DNA of 10,750 nt, from assembly GCF_000003605.2 (NCBI RefSeq), contig NW_003116463.1, forward strand, positions 151,294-162,043. Direction: 5' to 3'. The position numbers and the translations under genes were made by a program. This stretch comes from Saccoglossus kowalevskii (Eukaryota; Hemichordata; Enteropneusta; Harrimaniidae). Shown piece by piece: positions 1-7,208 of the stretch (position 1 is its first letter; each line of letters begins with the position of its first letter). The notes under the pieces were generated by a model. It was not told the DNA's origin, searched no databases, and saw nothing but the letters and a program-made list of their open reading frames with translations.

Positions 1-277
1 AAACACGCCAAGATTGGTCTAGTTGTTTTTGACCATCATTTGAAATTTATAAAACATTTCTAAATATTTTAAATAGAAATAATTCATACCTTCATGAAAT
101 ACTTCGAGTTTAAATACAATGCTAATTTTATGTAAATTTGTTTAGCTTAGATTTTCTTCAAAGTGTAGTTTTTTTAAAATTTGGAAGAACATAAGGTAAG
201 GCATAAGGAAGGGTCATAGGGCATGTATCCCACTGAAACACCAAAACCCTATCAAATAAACAAAATCTGAATATGGC
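1..277. other. AT-rich non-coding stretch, nothing recognised
   Basis: No open frame with coding character, no splice-bordered exon and no repeat structure were recognised on either strand. The minus-strand gene at 2242-2563 reads towards this end, so the stretch could be its intron or downstream DNA. Confidence 0.5.
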
Positions 278-445
278 ATACAGTATTTGCTCTATTAGAA
301 GCAATCTCCAATAAAAGCACATATAAACCTAAAATTGTATTTGATGTGCATATGTATACCGAAACGTTAAAATATTACTTATTTTGACCTTAGAAACACC
401 TCTAATTATGTACATGTGTAAGTACATACACTACAACTAATAGAG
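278..445 (+). repeat. Dispersed repeat, copy A (diverged)
   Basis: This stretch aligns by eye with 1302-1462. Shared landmarks in the same order are CTATTAGAAGCA, an AATAAAAGCaCATATA / AATAgAAGCgCATATA block, ACC, a GTTAAAATATTAC block and AGAAACAC. A third partial match, CCCTATTAGAAGTGCA, lies at 512-527. The copies are clearly diverged, with several small indels. No coding capacity is seen. It is most likely an old non-autonomous transposon family, and its class cannot be decided from two copies. Confidence 0.5.
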
Positions 446-1301
446 CAAATAATGTATTTTGAATTGTATGCTGACTGGCCATGTGCAATTAAATTTACTT
501 ACTGTATTCCCCCTATTAGAAGTGCATTTTTTACAAATATACCAGTACTGATTGTTTTTCTGAATTGCAATTCTATATAAATGTACATGTACCAATATAT
601 GCTTAACACACACTTAATGCATTGATACACGGCCATTTGAATAGTATAGCACTTCAAATACAGCAAATATAGTATTTGTGTAGACTTGATGTTATCATAA
701 AAATACTTATGTCCAGTCAGCATGTATTAACTGGTTACTACATGTACTTGTAATGGCTACTGTTCATTGATGGTTGCAAGTCTGACTACTAAATTTATAG
801 TGCTAGTATTAAGTATCAAGTTATGATCAAGCACAACTGTGTTGGTGGCCAATCAGCTGACCTCTGATACAGTGCTGTTACAGGTTATACATCTCACAAA
901 GCTAGTATAGGCAAATGAAACGCATTTCATCATAAGACCTCAACCTCTTACCCCCTCAAAAAGCTTGCTCTGCGTTTTTCCAAGATAAAATTCAGGGGTA
1001 GCAACTCAAGCAAATTGTTTTTTCTAAATCATGTAGCAAAGATTTTTAGTTTACAAAATGTATAAGACACTGCTTCTTCTAAATTAATTAACCTTAGAAA
1101 TACATTAGGGCCTATGTTTCTGCTAAATAGGATCAGTGATGATTTTCAAAAAAAAACATGCTACATATCTCGCAATACCACAATAACCAATTTTTAAAGT
1201 CAAAATGTCATCCTACAGAAAGAAATACATTTGGAAATTTTATAAACAGTAATCTGCAGAGCAAGTTAAATTTTCGGCCTGGCCCAAATATATTAAAACA
1301 C
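446..1301. other. AT-rich non-coding stretch with one repeat fragment
   Basis: Apart from the short CTATTAGAAG repeat fragment near 512-527, nothing is recognisable. The open frames here have no coding character, being short and rich in Y, I, L and K as expected from AT-rich DNA. No good exon for the minus-strand gene upstream was found. Confidence 0.5.
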
Positions 1302-1462
1302 AAAACCGTAATTGTTCTATTAGAAGCACATCTCAAATAGAAGCGCATATACATACCAAATTGCATTTTTTGTATTTCGAAAAGTTAAAATATTACATAT
1401 TAAAATATGTAATATTTTAACCACAGAAACACATAATAAATTGTTACTAATGAAGCAAATAA
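1302..1462 (+). repeat. Dispersed repeat, copy B, carrying a palindrome
   Basis: This is the second copy of the repeat at 278-445, starting from TTGTTCTATTAGAAGCACAT. It differs from copy A mainly by a perfect palindrome at 1385-1422 that replaces the single GTTAAAATATTAC block of the other copy. No coding content is visible. Confidence 0.5.
1385..1422. repeat. Perfect 17-bp-arm palindrome
   Basis: The left arm at 1385-1401 (GTTAAAATATTACATAT) and the right arm at 1406-1422 are exact reverse complements, separated by a 4-nt loop (TAAA). The related repeat at about 369 has only the left-arm sequence, so the right arm is either an inverted duplication private to this copy or was lost in the other. 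The stem is very AT-rich and could extrude as a cruciform. Confidence 0.9.
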
Positions 1463-1524
1463 GGTATGTTGGTTTTATTTTGTTAATGTCTTTCCACTTT
1501 AGTGGTTTATTTTCACTTTCTGAA

Positions 1525-1700
1525 TACAGTAAACTGCTTAAATGCTAGAAATTGTTATGATTTGAGGATTTTATGACATAATGCAAACAAAATTTCACAA
1601 AAAAAGCTGACACTCTATGTCATAAAACTCAAAAATTTTTACTGCTACTTCACTGAAATTCATAAAAATTTGCTACTCATGTTTAAAACAGTTTACTGTA
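1525..1700. mobile_element. 176-bp MITE, TACAGT...ACTGTA ends (Tc1/mariner-like)
   Basis: The left end, TACAGTAAACTG at 1525-1536, is the exact reverse complement of the right end at 1689-1700. A second inverted block, TTTTATGACATA against TATGTCATAAAA, lies inside. The two halves are broadly self-complementary, as in a foldback MITE. If TA is the target duplication, it is included in both ends, which is the habit of Tc1/mariner-type elements. There is no coding capacity. The family name is unknown to me and the class assignment is inferred from the ends only. Confidence 0.7.
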
Positions 1701-2065
1701 TGTCTATGATTGATAAGTGAAACTACATTATTAGGTCTTTAGTATATCACTCAGGGAAACACAACAAATTATTTATGCAAAAAACATTACAATTCGTGCA
1801 AAGTATAGCATGCCAAACACACAATTTGCAGAAAAAATACAATGTGCATAACATTATTTCAAACCAAGTATTAATTTTATTTTCCGCTAAACTTACTAAC
1901 CTGTTTTGTCTGATTCAAAGTATTCTGTTTTGTTTCAAAATAAAATATAAATATTTAGGCCATTAATCTCAGAGTAAACATTATAAAGAATTGATACATA
2001 AATCTGATAATAAGACTCTAGTGGACTGAACCATTCATCTAGTAGGAGTGATAGGTTAGACTGAA
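1701..2065. other. AT-rich non-coding stretch
   Basis: No gene was recognised. TTTATT near 1876-1881 would read as an AATAAA poly(A) signal on the minus strand and could serve the minus-strand gene that starts at 2563, but such hexamers are expected by chance in DNA this AT-rich. Confidence 0.4.
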
Positions 2066-2091
2066 CTATTTGGGTATGCATGCATTGACAC
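2066..2091 (-). CDS. Possible terminal exon of the minus-strand gene
   Basis: On the minus strand a pyrimidine-rich tract ending in TTTTACAG stands before 2091. Joined in phase to the exon at 2242-2314 (which ends after one base of a codon), it would add S-V-N-A-C-I-P-K and a TAG stop at 2068-2066, giving a 65-residue protein. The acceptor is good. The very short coding part and its unremarkable sequence mean this may be chance, and the true next exon may lie beyond the window. Confidence 0.2.
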
Positions 2092-2241
2092 CTGTAAAAG
2101 AGTAAAATTTGTGTGGCATCTAATCTGTTTAAAGGTCTACATCAGGAACCCAGTCATTTCAAGCAACAGCTTGCAGGTAATAGATTGATTGAACACATGA
2201 TAGAACAAAGAGAAGAGAACTAATTAAGTAATTATACTTAC

Positions 2242-2563
2242 TGTCTTCATGACTGAATGGAGCAAATAGCGTCAATGGACCAATGATTTCATTGTACTTT
2301 CTTTGAAGATCAGTCTGGAATTGTCAGTGAATGATTTGTGAAATAAATAATAAAGTTAATGAATATGACATGATATGACGTACAGATTGATTTTTTCAAA
2401 AATTTCATTCTGAATGCAAATATCACATGAATACAATTTTCAAACATGTGATGTTAACACTTACCGCACCAAAAGCCAGATTTGTCATGGGATACATTTC
2501 GTCCTTCTTTCTCAAATGAGGATCCATATTTGGAGCACCTGCAATACTACTTCCAGATGACAT
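2242..2563 (-). CDS. Two 5' coding exons of an unrecognised spliced gene (partial)
   Basis: Exon 1 of the coding part runs from 2563 to 2465. It starts at ATG and gives 33 residues beginning MSSGSSIAGAPNMDPHLRKK and ending in NLAFGA, then a clean GTAAGT donor (phase 0). Exon 2 runs from 2314 to 2242 after a TTCCAG acceptor and gives TDLQRKYNEIIGPLTLFAPF then SHED, ending with one base of the next codon before GTAAGT. The intron is 150 nt. The start is chosen because it is the first ATG in frame after a plausible acceptor at 2588 (TATATAG). That acceptor could equally be a TATA-like motif, so an upstream 5' UTR exon is possible. There is no signal peptide or obvious membrane segment in the 57 residues. 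Paired donors and preserved phase argue for a real gene. I do not recognise the protein and assign no function. The next exon is uncertain. Confidence 0.6.
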
Positions 2564-2669
2564 TTTGAAAATCAAATAAAAGATTTTCCTATATAAAAGA
2601 TGTGAAAAGACAATATATTTAGAAGCATAATCGTAAAATCAATACTATCAGTAAAATCAATAAAATCAA

Positions 2670-2879
2670 TCCTCATTTGGTGCTTATTGCAAACTATGAA
2701 AGATGACAATTAATGAGGAAAAGTCAAACGTGTTGATCATTAACAAGAAAGTTAACAAAATCAAAGATTGGCAGAACTCAAAGATAAAAGAAGCTTCTGA
2801 GTATAAATATTTGGGTTATTGGATTACACGTAACTTGTCAGATCATACATAGTGTACAATCAAAGAAAGCTTAGAAAGA
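2670..2879 (+). pseudogene. Reverse transcriptase relic, 5' segment (non-LTR retrotransposon)
   Basis: In one frame this reads YCKL*KMTINEEKSNVL, then SEYKYLGYWITRNLSDHT, a TAG stop, and CTIKESLER. The K-x-T-I-N-x-x-K-S-N/K-V block followed about 30 residues later by Y-x-Y-L-G is the usual pattern near the end of the reverse-transcriptase domain of LINE-type elements. The catalytic FADD region would lie upstream and is not present, so the copy is 5' truncated. Stops TGA (2697-2699, where a Trp is usual) and TAG (2850-2852) show decay. The frame stops at the insertion of the tandem-repeat element and resumes at 3932. The exact LINE clade cannot be named from this fragment. Confidence 0.75.
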
Positions 2880-2944
2880 ACTCCCATGTGCTGAGAGTAT
2901 TGGAAACACATTAAAAATAATTCGAAATTACTTGTACTTGATTG

Positions 2945-3845
2945 AGATAGTGATGGAAAAGCTGAAAACTAATAATGCAAATCAGAAAATTAATATGAAC
3001 AGATTTGAATGTAAAACTAATGAGGTCTGTGCAGTGTAACAGACCATCTATGTACCAAGTTTTATTGAAATGTGATTGGAACCAAAAAAAATTATGAATT
3101 ATTATGCTAATTAGGGAATTAATATAACAGATTTTAACCCCAAAGGTTTGTACATTGTCCTAGAGCATCTTTGTACTAGGTTTCATTGAAATGGAATAAT
3201 TAGTACTTTAGATATCAGTGTGATAGTATAAAAGTGGTTAATTATGTTAAATTAGTAATTAATATGTACAGATTTTAACCCACAATTATCCAGGTCTGTC
3301 TATTGTCCTACAGCATCCATGTACAAAATTTCATTGAAATGTGATGATTAGTACATTTACTTGAGAAATCAGTGTGAAAGCTGAAAATTAATTAATTATG
3401 CAAATTAGGGAATTAATATGCACAATTATTTACCCTAAAACTAGTCAGGTCTCTGAATAGTCCTAAAGGATCTATGTACCAAGTTTCATTGAAATGTAAT
3501 GATTAGTACTTGAGATATCAGTGGAAAAAACGAAAATTTACTAATCATTATGCAAATTAGGTAATTAGTAATTAGGTATTCTTTACCAAAAACTGTTCAA
3601 AATCTAGCATTAGTTTAGAGCATCTATGTACCAAGTTTCATCAAAATCCAATGAGTGGTTGTTTAGATATCAGTGGAACAGTCATAAAACAGCTAAAAAT
3701 TAGCTAATTATCATGCAAATTAGGTCATTAATATGTACGGATTTTTACCAAAACCTAATTAAATCTGTGCATCAGCCCAGAGCTTCTATGTACCAAGTTT
3801 CATTAAAAACTGATGTACGGTTCTTGAGATATCAGTGGAACAGAC
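2945..3845 (+). repeat. Six tandem units of about 150 bp (core of the HINE-like element)
   Basis: The landmark CATCTATGTACCAAGTTTCA recurs, with changes, at about 3045, 3166, 3314, 3469, 3621 and 3783. Spacings are 121, 148, 155, 152 and 162 bp. Further shared blocks are TTATGCAAATTAGG, AATTAATATGTACAGATTTT, GGTCTGTGCA, GAAATGTGATGATTAGTAC and TTGAGATATCAGTGGAA. The first interval is short because the GATATCAGTGG block is missing there. The last units are closest to each other, so amplification may have started at the right-hand end. No coding function. Confidence 0.85.
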
Positions 3846-3846
3846 G

Positions 3847-3892
3847 AACACACATACACACACACACACACACACACATACAGACACACAAA
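3847..3892. repeat. (CA)n microsatellite inside the element
   Basis: An almost pure CA run, interrupted by a few T and G, lies between the last 150-bp unit and the terminal hairpin. This position is typical for the HINE/pearl type of element, so the microsatellite probably belongs to the transposon and not to the host locus. Confidence 0.9.
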
Positions 3893-3899
3893 CTGCAAA

Positions 3900-3931
3900 G
3901 ACTCCCATTTTGTGCTTCGCACATGGGAGTC
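3900..3931 (+). repeat. 3' terminal hairpin of the HINE-like element
   Basis: GACTCCCA (3900-3907) pairs with TGGGAGTC (3924-3931). A nested TGTGC/GCACA stem closes a TTC loop, leaving a TTT bulge on the left side. The right arm is also the partner of the element's 5' end, so the 5' terminal sequence could compete with the left arm for pairing. In Helitron-type elements a hairpin near the 3' end marks the end of strand transfer. That role here is inferred from structure alone. Confidence 0.8.
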
Positions 3932-4170
3932 AAAAATGCCTGAAAAGTTTAACAAGTTATTCCCCATTATGAAATCAATTCTTGGTAACCATGGCAATGT
4001 GAATAGAGTAGATTATGGTATATCCCTGTGGAACCACATTGTTAGACCTGCCTTAGAGTATGCCTGTGTAATATTTAGTTCAACAGACTTGGAAAAGTTA
4101 GAAAGAATACAACGTACAGTGGGAAAGTTTATTCTAGGAGCATGTCGATACACAGCAAGCGAAGTCGTTC
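3932..4170 (+). pseudogene. Reverse transcriptase relic, 3' segment (continuation after insertion)
   Basis: The frame resumes as MPEKFNKLFPIMKSILGNHG and continues with LWNHIVRPALEYACVIF, then LEKLERIQRTVGKFILGACR. The L-x(2)-x-I-V-R-P-x-L-E-Y block followed by L-E-K-L-x-R-I-Q and ILG is the region after the reverse-transcriptase fingers/palm in LINE-type polyproteins. The frame is the same as in 2670-2879 once the insert is ignored. Similarity fades after about TASEVV. A different sequence starting GGGTTACCCGGTAC follows, which is probably another repeat inserted or joined there. No stop occurs within this part, so it may be younger or less decayed than the first segment. Confidence 0.75.
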
Positions 4171-4502
4171 TTTGGGTTACCCGGTACTATTTGTTTTATT
4201 TTAGTGAAATTTAGTGTTGAAAAACCATTTACAAAATTTACGGTTCACAAACATACAGCATTTATAAATTTGAAAACTGCTGTTGACCAATCAAAAAAAT
4301 TGTTGTGACGTCACTTTGGATGAATATACACTCCAGAAAAAACCAAACTAGTTTGCATGTGAGTGTAGGCATATCGACCAGAATCTGATTAGCTTTGTGG
4401 CACATTATGGAACACTGCATGAATTATTATAGCCAATCCAGTTGTCTCAATTGGATTTGAAAGAAACATTCAGACCTTATCGGTAAATATGTTATATATT
4501 AG
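4171..4502. other. Non-coding stretch with CCAAT- and CRE-like motifs
   Basis: No gene was recognised. It starts at the abrupt end of RT similarity (GGGTTACCCGGTAC) and contains GACCAATCA near 4285 and TGACGTCA at 4306-4313. The combination resembles promoter elements, but it may equally be part of a dispersed repeat joined to the RT relic. No coding start follows it closely on the plus strand. Confidence 0.4.
4306..4313. promoter_or_regulatory. CRE palindrome TGACGTCA
   Basis: An exact 8-bp cAMP-response-element palindrome lies about 20 bp downstream of a CCAAT motif (CCAATCA). No gene start was found nearby, so function is unsupported. An 8-mer can occur by chance. Confidence 0.25.
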
Positions 4503-4903
4503 CAGAGGTACATTACTTGGGGTTTGCAACTCGCATAGTACTGTATGGTGACATCATGTCAAGATCCCATTGAAGTCTCATCTCGTAGATAGCGAGACTG
4601 AGGCTACGACCTTCTGACATGATATATATCAATGTTCAAGGTTTGTAATGAAAAAATAAAACTTTTCTTGCCACTATCGTAGTGAAAAATGTAATACATC
4701 AAAAATGTACAGAAAATATAGTTCTCGTAATCCGTCATATCGTGGGCAGCTATTTTGATCCACCTGGACATCCCAGTATCCTAGTTACCTCGGGCATGCG
4801 CATTCGCATTTTTCTGAGTTGGAACGCATATGCGAGAGCGAGATTGTAACGGGATCTTGGTATCATGTCACCGTAGTTGCAAACCCCAAGTAATGTACCT
4901 CTG
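4503..4903. mobile_element. 401-bp MITE with 29-bp TIRs and 7-bp target duplication
   Basis: The left terminus at 4503-4531 (starting CAGAGGTACATTACTTGGGG) is the exact reverse complement of 4875-4903. Both are flanked directly by ATATTAG (4496-4502 and 4904-4910), the target duplication. Inverted similarity continues further inside after a 13-17-bp spacer (GGTGACATcATG...AAGATCCC). The CAG...CTG ends recall hAT elements, which usually make 8-bp duplications. Only 7 bp match here, so superfamily assignment is open (hAT with one lost base, or a 6-7-bp duplicator such as Dada). The interior has no transposase coding and contains CTCGtagatagCGAG and other small hairpins. Confidence 0.88.
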
Positions 4904-4910
4904 ATATTAG

Positions 4911-5590
4911 TTATATATGTAAAATATGTAAACAGCTTTTCAAAAAAAGTACTGTACAAGAATATGCACGGTTGTTGAAAAATTATGATTTCATCTTCAT
5001 TTGTTTTCAAAACCGGAAACCGACTAAAGCATGTTTCTTTACTTTAATCTTTTTCTATGCAAATCAAGTGATCCATGCCAAGTGTTTCATGTTGTGATCA
5101 AGGAGTCAATCATTTAAAATGATGGGGTGGGTTAAGAGTGTAATCAGTGCATTTTTTCCCACATGCAGTGTCTTATCTGTGCATTTTTATTGAATGTGCC
5201 AACATTTTCCCCTGCAACCCTTTGCATGATTTTTTTTCTCTCAGTGTCTAGCTTGTTTTTTTTGTTTCTTCCAGCCACCCCACGAGTTCCAAAGGTCGAC
5301 CCTCGAATGTTGTTAGCGATACGCATGTGGGTCATAAGAAATAGCATTTCACACCATGCGATACATGTGTCATGGACAGTATACTTCGAAGCCAATCGCC
5401 CATTATGTAGTGTCTGCAGTTATTATCACTGGTATATATTGAAATTATTTGACAAATAATCTCTACAAGTACAAATCTTGACACTGATGACTGATCACAC
5501 AAAATCAGCTTTGATATATCGAATTATACCTTCATCGGAAGTTATTCCGAATAAATTTAGACAGTCTCATGTGTCTGAACATACCTCTTA
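4911..5590. other. Non-coding stretch; open frames judged not real
   Basis: Overlapping open frames of 80-100 codons exist on both strands around 5144-5459. The plus-strand one follows two acceptor-like sites (CTCTCAG at about 5237-5243, TTCTTCCAG ending at 5275). No protein family is recognisable, both strands are open over the same bases, and the composition does not favour either. I leave the stretch unassigned. Confidence 0.4.
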
Positions 5591-5945
5591 TTAATTTCAA
5601 GTCGTCATAATATACGTCGTTTGCCGGGGACAGGTGAAAATGTTTGTTATTGTTTTTCGTCTCGGCTACGAGGTAGAATGATCGCCATTTTCTTGCTCAT
5701 GAATATGCAAATTTATTGTTGCTCCGGCTACAGGATAGGTCAAACAAACAAATATAGAAGTACTTCCGGTTTTGTGTGTATGCCAACATTTATAATATCG
5801 ATAATCATCTAATTGGCTTCAACTCTGACGTAAAACATAGTTCAAATGTAAAATATGGACATTCAGTTCAAATACCAAGAACATGTTGTGGTTCTGTTCG
5901 TGACCTCTAACTTCGGATTAATTCGACTCGGGTTCGGTATTCAAA
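5591..5945 (+). promoter_or_regulatory. Promoter-like region of the pinin-like gene
   Basis: The stretch before the ATG at 5946 has more CpG than its surroundings (for example TTCGGATTAATTCGACTCGG near 5912-5931) and no TATA box. The start codon lies in CAAAATGGCTGCC, which resembles the YY1-type motif (AAnATGGCGGC) common at the starts of TATA-less housekeeping genes. A second such motif, AAAATGGCGAT, is present on the minus strand at about 5682-5692, so divergent transcription is possible. No transcript start can be fixed from sequence. Confidence 0.4.
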
Positions 5946-6022
5946 ATGGCTGCCTCCATTGAAAGTGCCGGTGCCTTAGAAAAAGAAATTAGAATTGCTC
6001 GAAATGAATTGAAAAACATCAG
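5946..6022 (+). CDS. First coding exon, pinin-like N-terminus (partial gene)
   Basis: ATG at 5946 opens 25 full codons beginning MAASIESAGALEKEIRIARN and ending ELKNI, plus AG of the next codon before a GTATGT donor at 6023. The tail (L-E-K-x-I-x-x-A-R-x-x-L-K-N-I) fits the short amphipathic N-terminal helix of pinin, where from memory the vertebrate protein has L-x-x-x-L-x-x-A-K-x-x-L-K-N-V before an ENIRKLTGR motif. That diagnostic second part should be in the next exon and is not seen in the window. Pinin is a nuclear-speckle splicing factor of the exon-junction periphery. The exon itself is well supported by start context and donor. The family name is tentative, since 25 helical residues give little specificity. 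Confidence 0.6.
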
Positions 6023-6261
6023 GTATGTTCCTGATTATTGTACTAAGTATGGTGTGTCTAATTGGAGTTGCTAACAGCTGTAAATACCATTGTGCAAATA
6101 GTTTTTTTTTATATCAAATCGTTTTCTATACGTCATTATCGCTAGCATCGTGTACGTAAACATGTACACAGAGCTACATTATTCTACACGGTGTCCGCCG
6201 AACTCGGCTGGCGGTTGAAGTCGGCCAGTTTATGTAGGTGTTATTGGCTGAGAGTGTTGTT

Positions 6262-6361
6262 GATTTCAGTCATATTACGGTAAAAAATAAAATACTGAAC
6301 GATGTTGTAGATTTCAGTGACGCAGCAGTGATGTGTCATATCACGGTAAAAAATAAAATAC
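6262..6361 (+). repeat. Two-copy direct duplication
   Basis: GATTTCAGTCATATTACGGT followed by AAAAAATAAAATAC (6262-6295) is repeated at 6310-6361 as GATTTCAGT, an 18-bp insert, then GTCATATCACGGT and the same A-rich end. The preceding GTTGTtGA/GTTGTaGA also matches. It looks like a local tandem duplication of roughly 48 bp with one later insertion. The open frame through it is not believable as a gene. Confidence 0.7.
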
Positions 6362-6640
6362 ACTGGCGACCAACATTATTCGTGTTGTTTGGTTTATTGA
6401 AACACTTAAAATTCCTCAGAAGGAATTAAAATGGTTACACCAACTGCTAAAACACATATATAAAACATACAAATTTTACAAGAATTACTGTCTAAAGCAC
6501 AACAATGGTTTATAAAATAAATCAACAAGTTAAAAATTACAAACAAACGATTAATAAATGTTAGTAATAATATTGGGGAAAAAAAATAGATGAAATAATA
6601 ATAATAAAAAAAGCAATAAACAGTAAATCAATGAAAGATG

Positions 6641-6722
6641 GACCATGTTACCATAGACCATGGAGGTAACATGCATGGCCCTACCATAGAGGTAACCTCC
6701 ATGGCCCTACCAACACAGGATG
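6641..6722. repeat. Cluster of short palindromes and direct repeats
   Basis: CATGTTACC (6644-6652) pairs with GGTAACATG (6665-6673). CATGGCCCTACCA occurs twice (about 6674 and 6710), and a CCATGGAGGT block has its inverse ACCTCCATGG shortly downstream. This is probably a relic of a small foldback element or a locally rearranged hairpin. No function is inferred. Confidence 0.55.
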
Positions 6723-6883
6723 AACATAGACCCACTGTCTTTTGATCTATGTGCGTTGCCACTATTTACTTTCTACTTGAGATTAATTAATGTTTATTAG
6801 CTTTTTACTGCAGGCTCTTGACTCTTATCAGACTAATCCTGCGCAATTGACATCGCGTAACTACTCCCCAGACGTGGAATGCT

Positions 6884-6943
6884 GAACGTTTCGTCCCCGG
6901 ACGTTTCGGCTCTGGACGTTTCGCTCCCGCACGTTTTGGCCTA
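6884..6943 (+). repeat. Outer left array: four 15-bp units
   Basis: Four consecutive 15-mers are GAACGTTTCGTCCCC, GGACGTTTCGGCTCT, GGACGTTTCGCTCCC and GCACGTTTTGGCCTA. A degenerate fifth unit (AGACGTGGAATGCT) may precede them from 6870. The array is CpG-rich in an AT-rich setting. Its inverted counterpart is at 10189-10264. Confidence 0.85.
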
Positions 6944-7208
6944 AGAAGTGTTCGATGGTAAGATGATCTTAGCCACGGAGTGAAAATATTCTAAATGAAA
7001 CTATAAGGAAATATGTCTTACAATCAATGATTTCTTTACGTTTGCTTCTTCTACAATTTGTGCAGTTGCATGTAATAGCATTCTTGTCTTGTTGCGAATG
7101 TGTGCTTGTTTACTCACTCGTCACCTGGCACTTTTAACATTAGCTGTACAGTAGATCTGCATTTCTCGTTTGTAAAATAGCTTAAGCAGTTAAAACTATA
7201 TGCTTAAG

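Larger units (their letters stand above)
2880..3931 (+). mobile_element. Tandem-repeat transposon, HINE/'pearl'-like, inserted in the RT relic
   Basis: The 5' end ACTCCCATGTGC (2880-2891) is the exact reverse complement of GCACATGGGAGT (3919-3930). Inside, in order, are a short leader, six degenerate units of about 150 bp, a (CA)n microsatellite and a 3' hairpin. From memory, this order (terminal inverted match, tandem core, microsatellite, hairpin end) is that of Helentron-associated interspersed elements and of the bivalve 'pearl' elements. The element has no coding capacity and would depend on a Rep/Helicase from an autonomous Helentron elsewhere. No target duplication is visible: left flank GAAAGA, right flank CAAAAATG. 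The flanking RT frames are in register across the insertion, which supports clean insertion. Exact ends are uncertain by one or two bases. Confidence 0.75.
6023..6869 (+). other. Probable first intron of the pinin-like gene, with repeats
   Basis: After the GTATGT donor no coding exon is recognised. The stretch holds a GC-rich hairpin (CCGCC...GGCGG near 6193-6212), a direct duplication at 6262-6361, AT-rich low-complexity sequence at about 6432-6620 and short palindromes at 6641-6720. If the exon call is right, the intron also contains the transposon beginning near 6870. Confidence 0.45.

Noticed and set aside
499-723. 74-codon minus-strand open frame
   Set aside because: Composition (Y, I, L, K, Q-rich) is that of random AT-rich DNA and no motif is visible.
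3713-3997. Open frames crossing the (CA)n tract with THTHTHTH or VCVCVCV runs
   Set aside because: These are low-complexity translations of a microsatellite inside a transposon.
5144-5459. Overlapping open frames on both strands (83 and 98 codons), the plus one after two acceptor-like sites
   Set aside because: No family signature and no conserved-looking stretch. Both strands are open over the same bases, so at most one could be real and neither can be supported.
5682-5692. Minus-strand AAAATGGCGAT as start of a divergent gene
   Set aside because: The frame stops after 13 codons and no convincing donor interrupts it. It is kept only as a possible YY1-like motif.
6238-6429. 63-codon open frame with a repeated VDFS...HITVKNKI
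   Set aside because: The protein repeat is explained by the DNA duplication at 6262-6361. There is no good start and no family.
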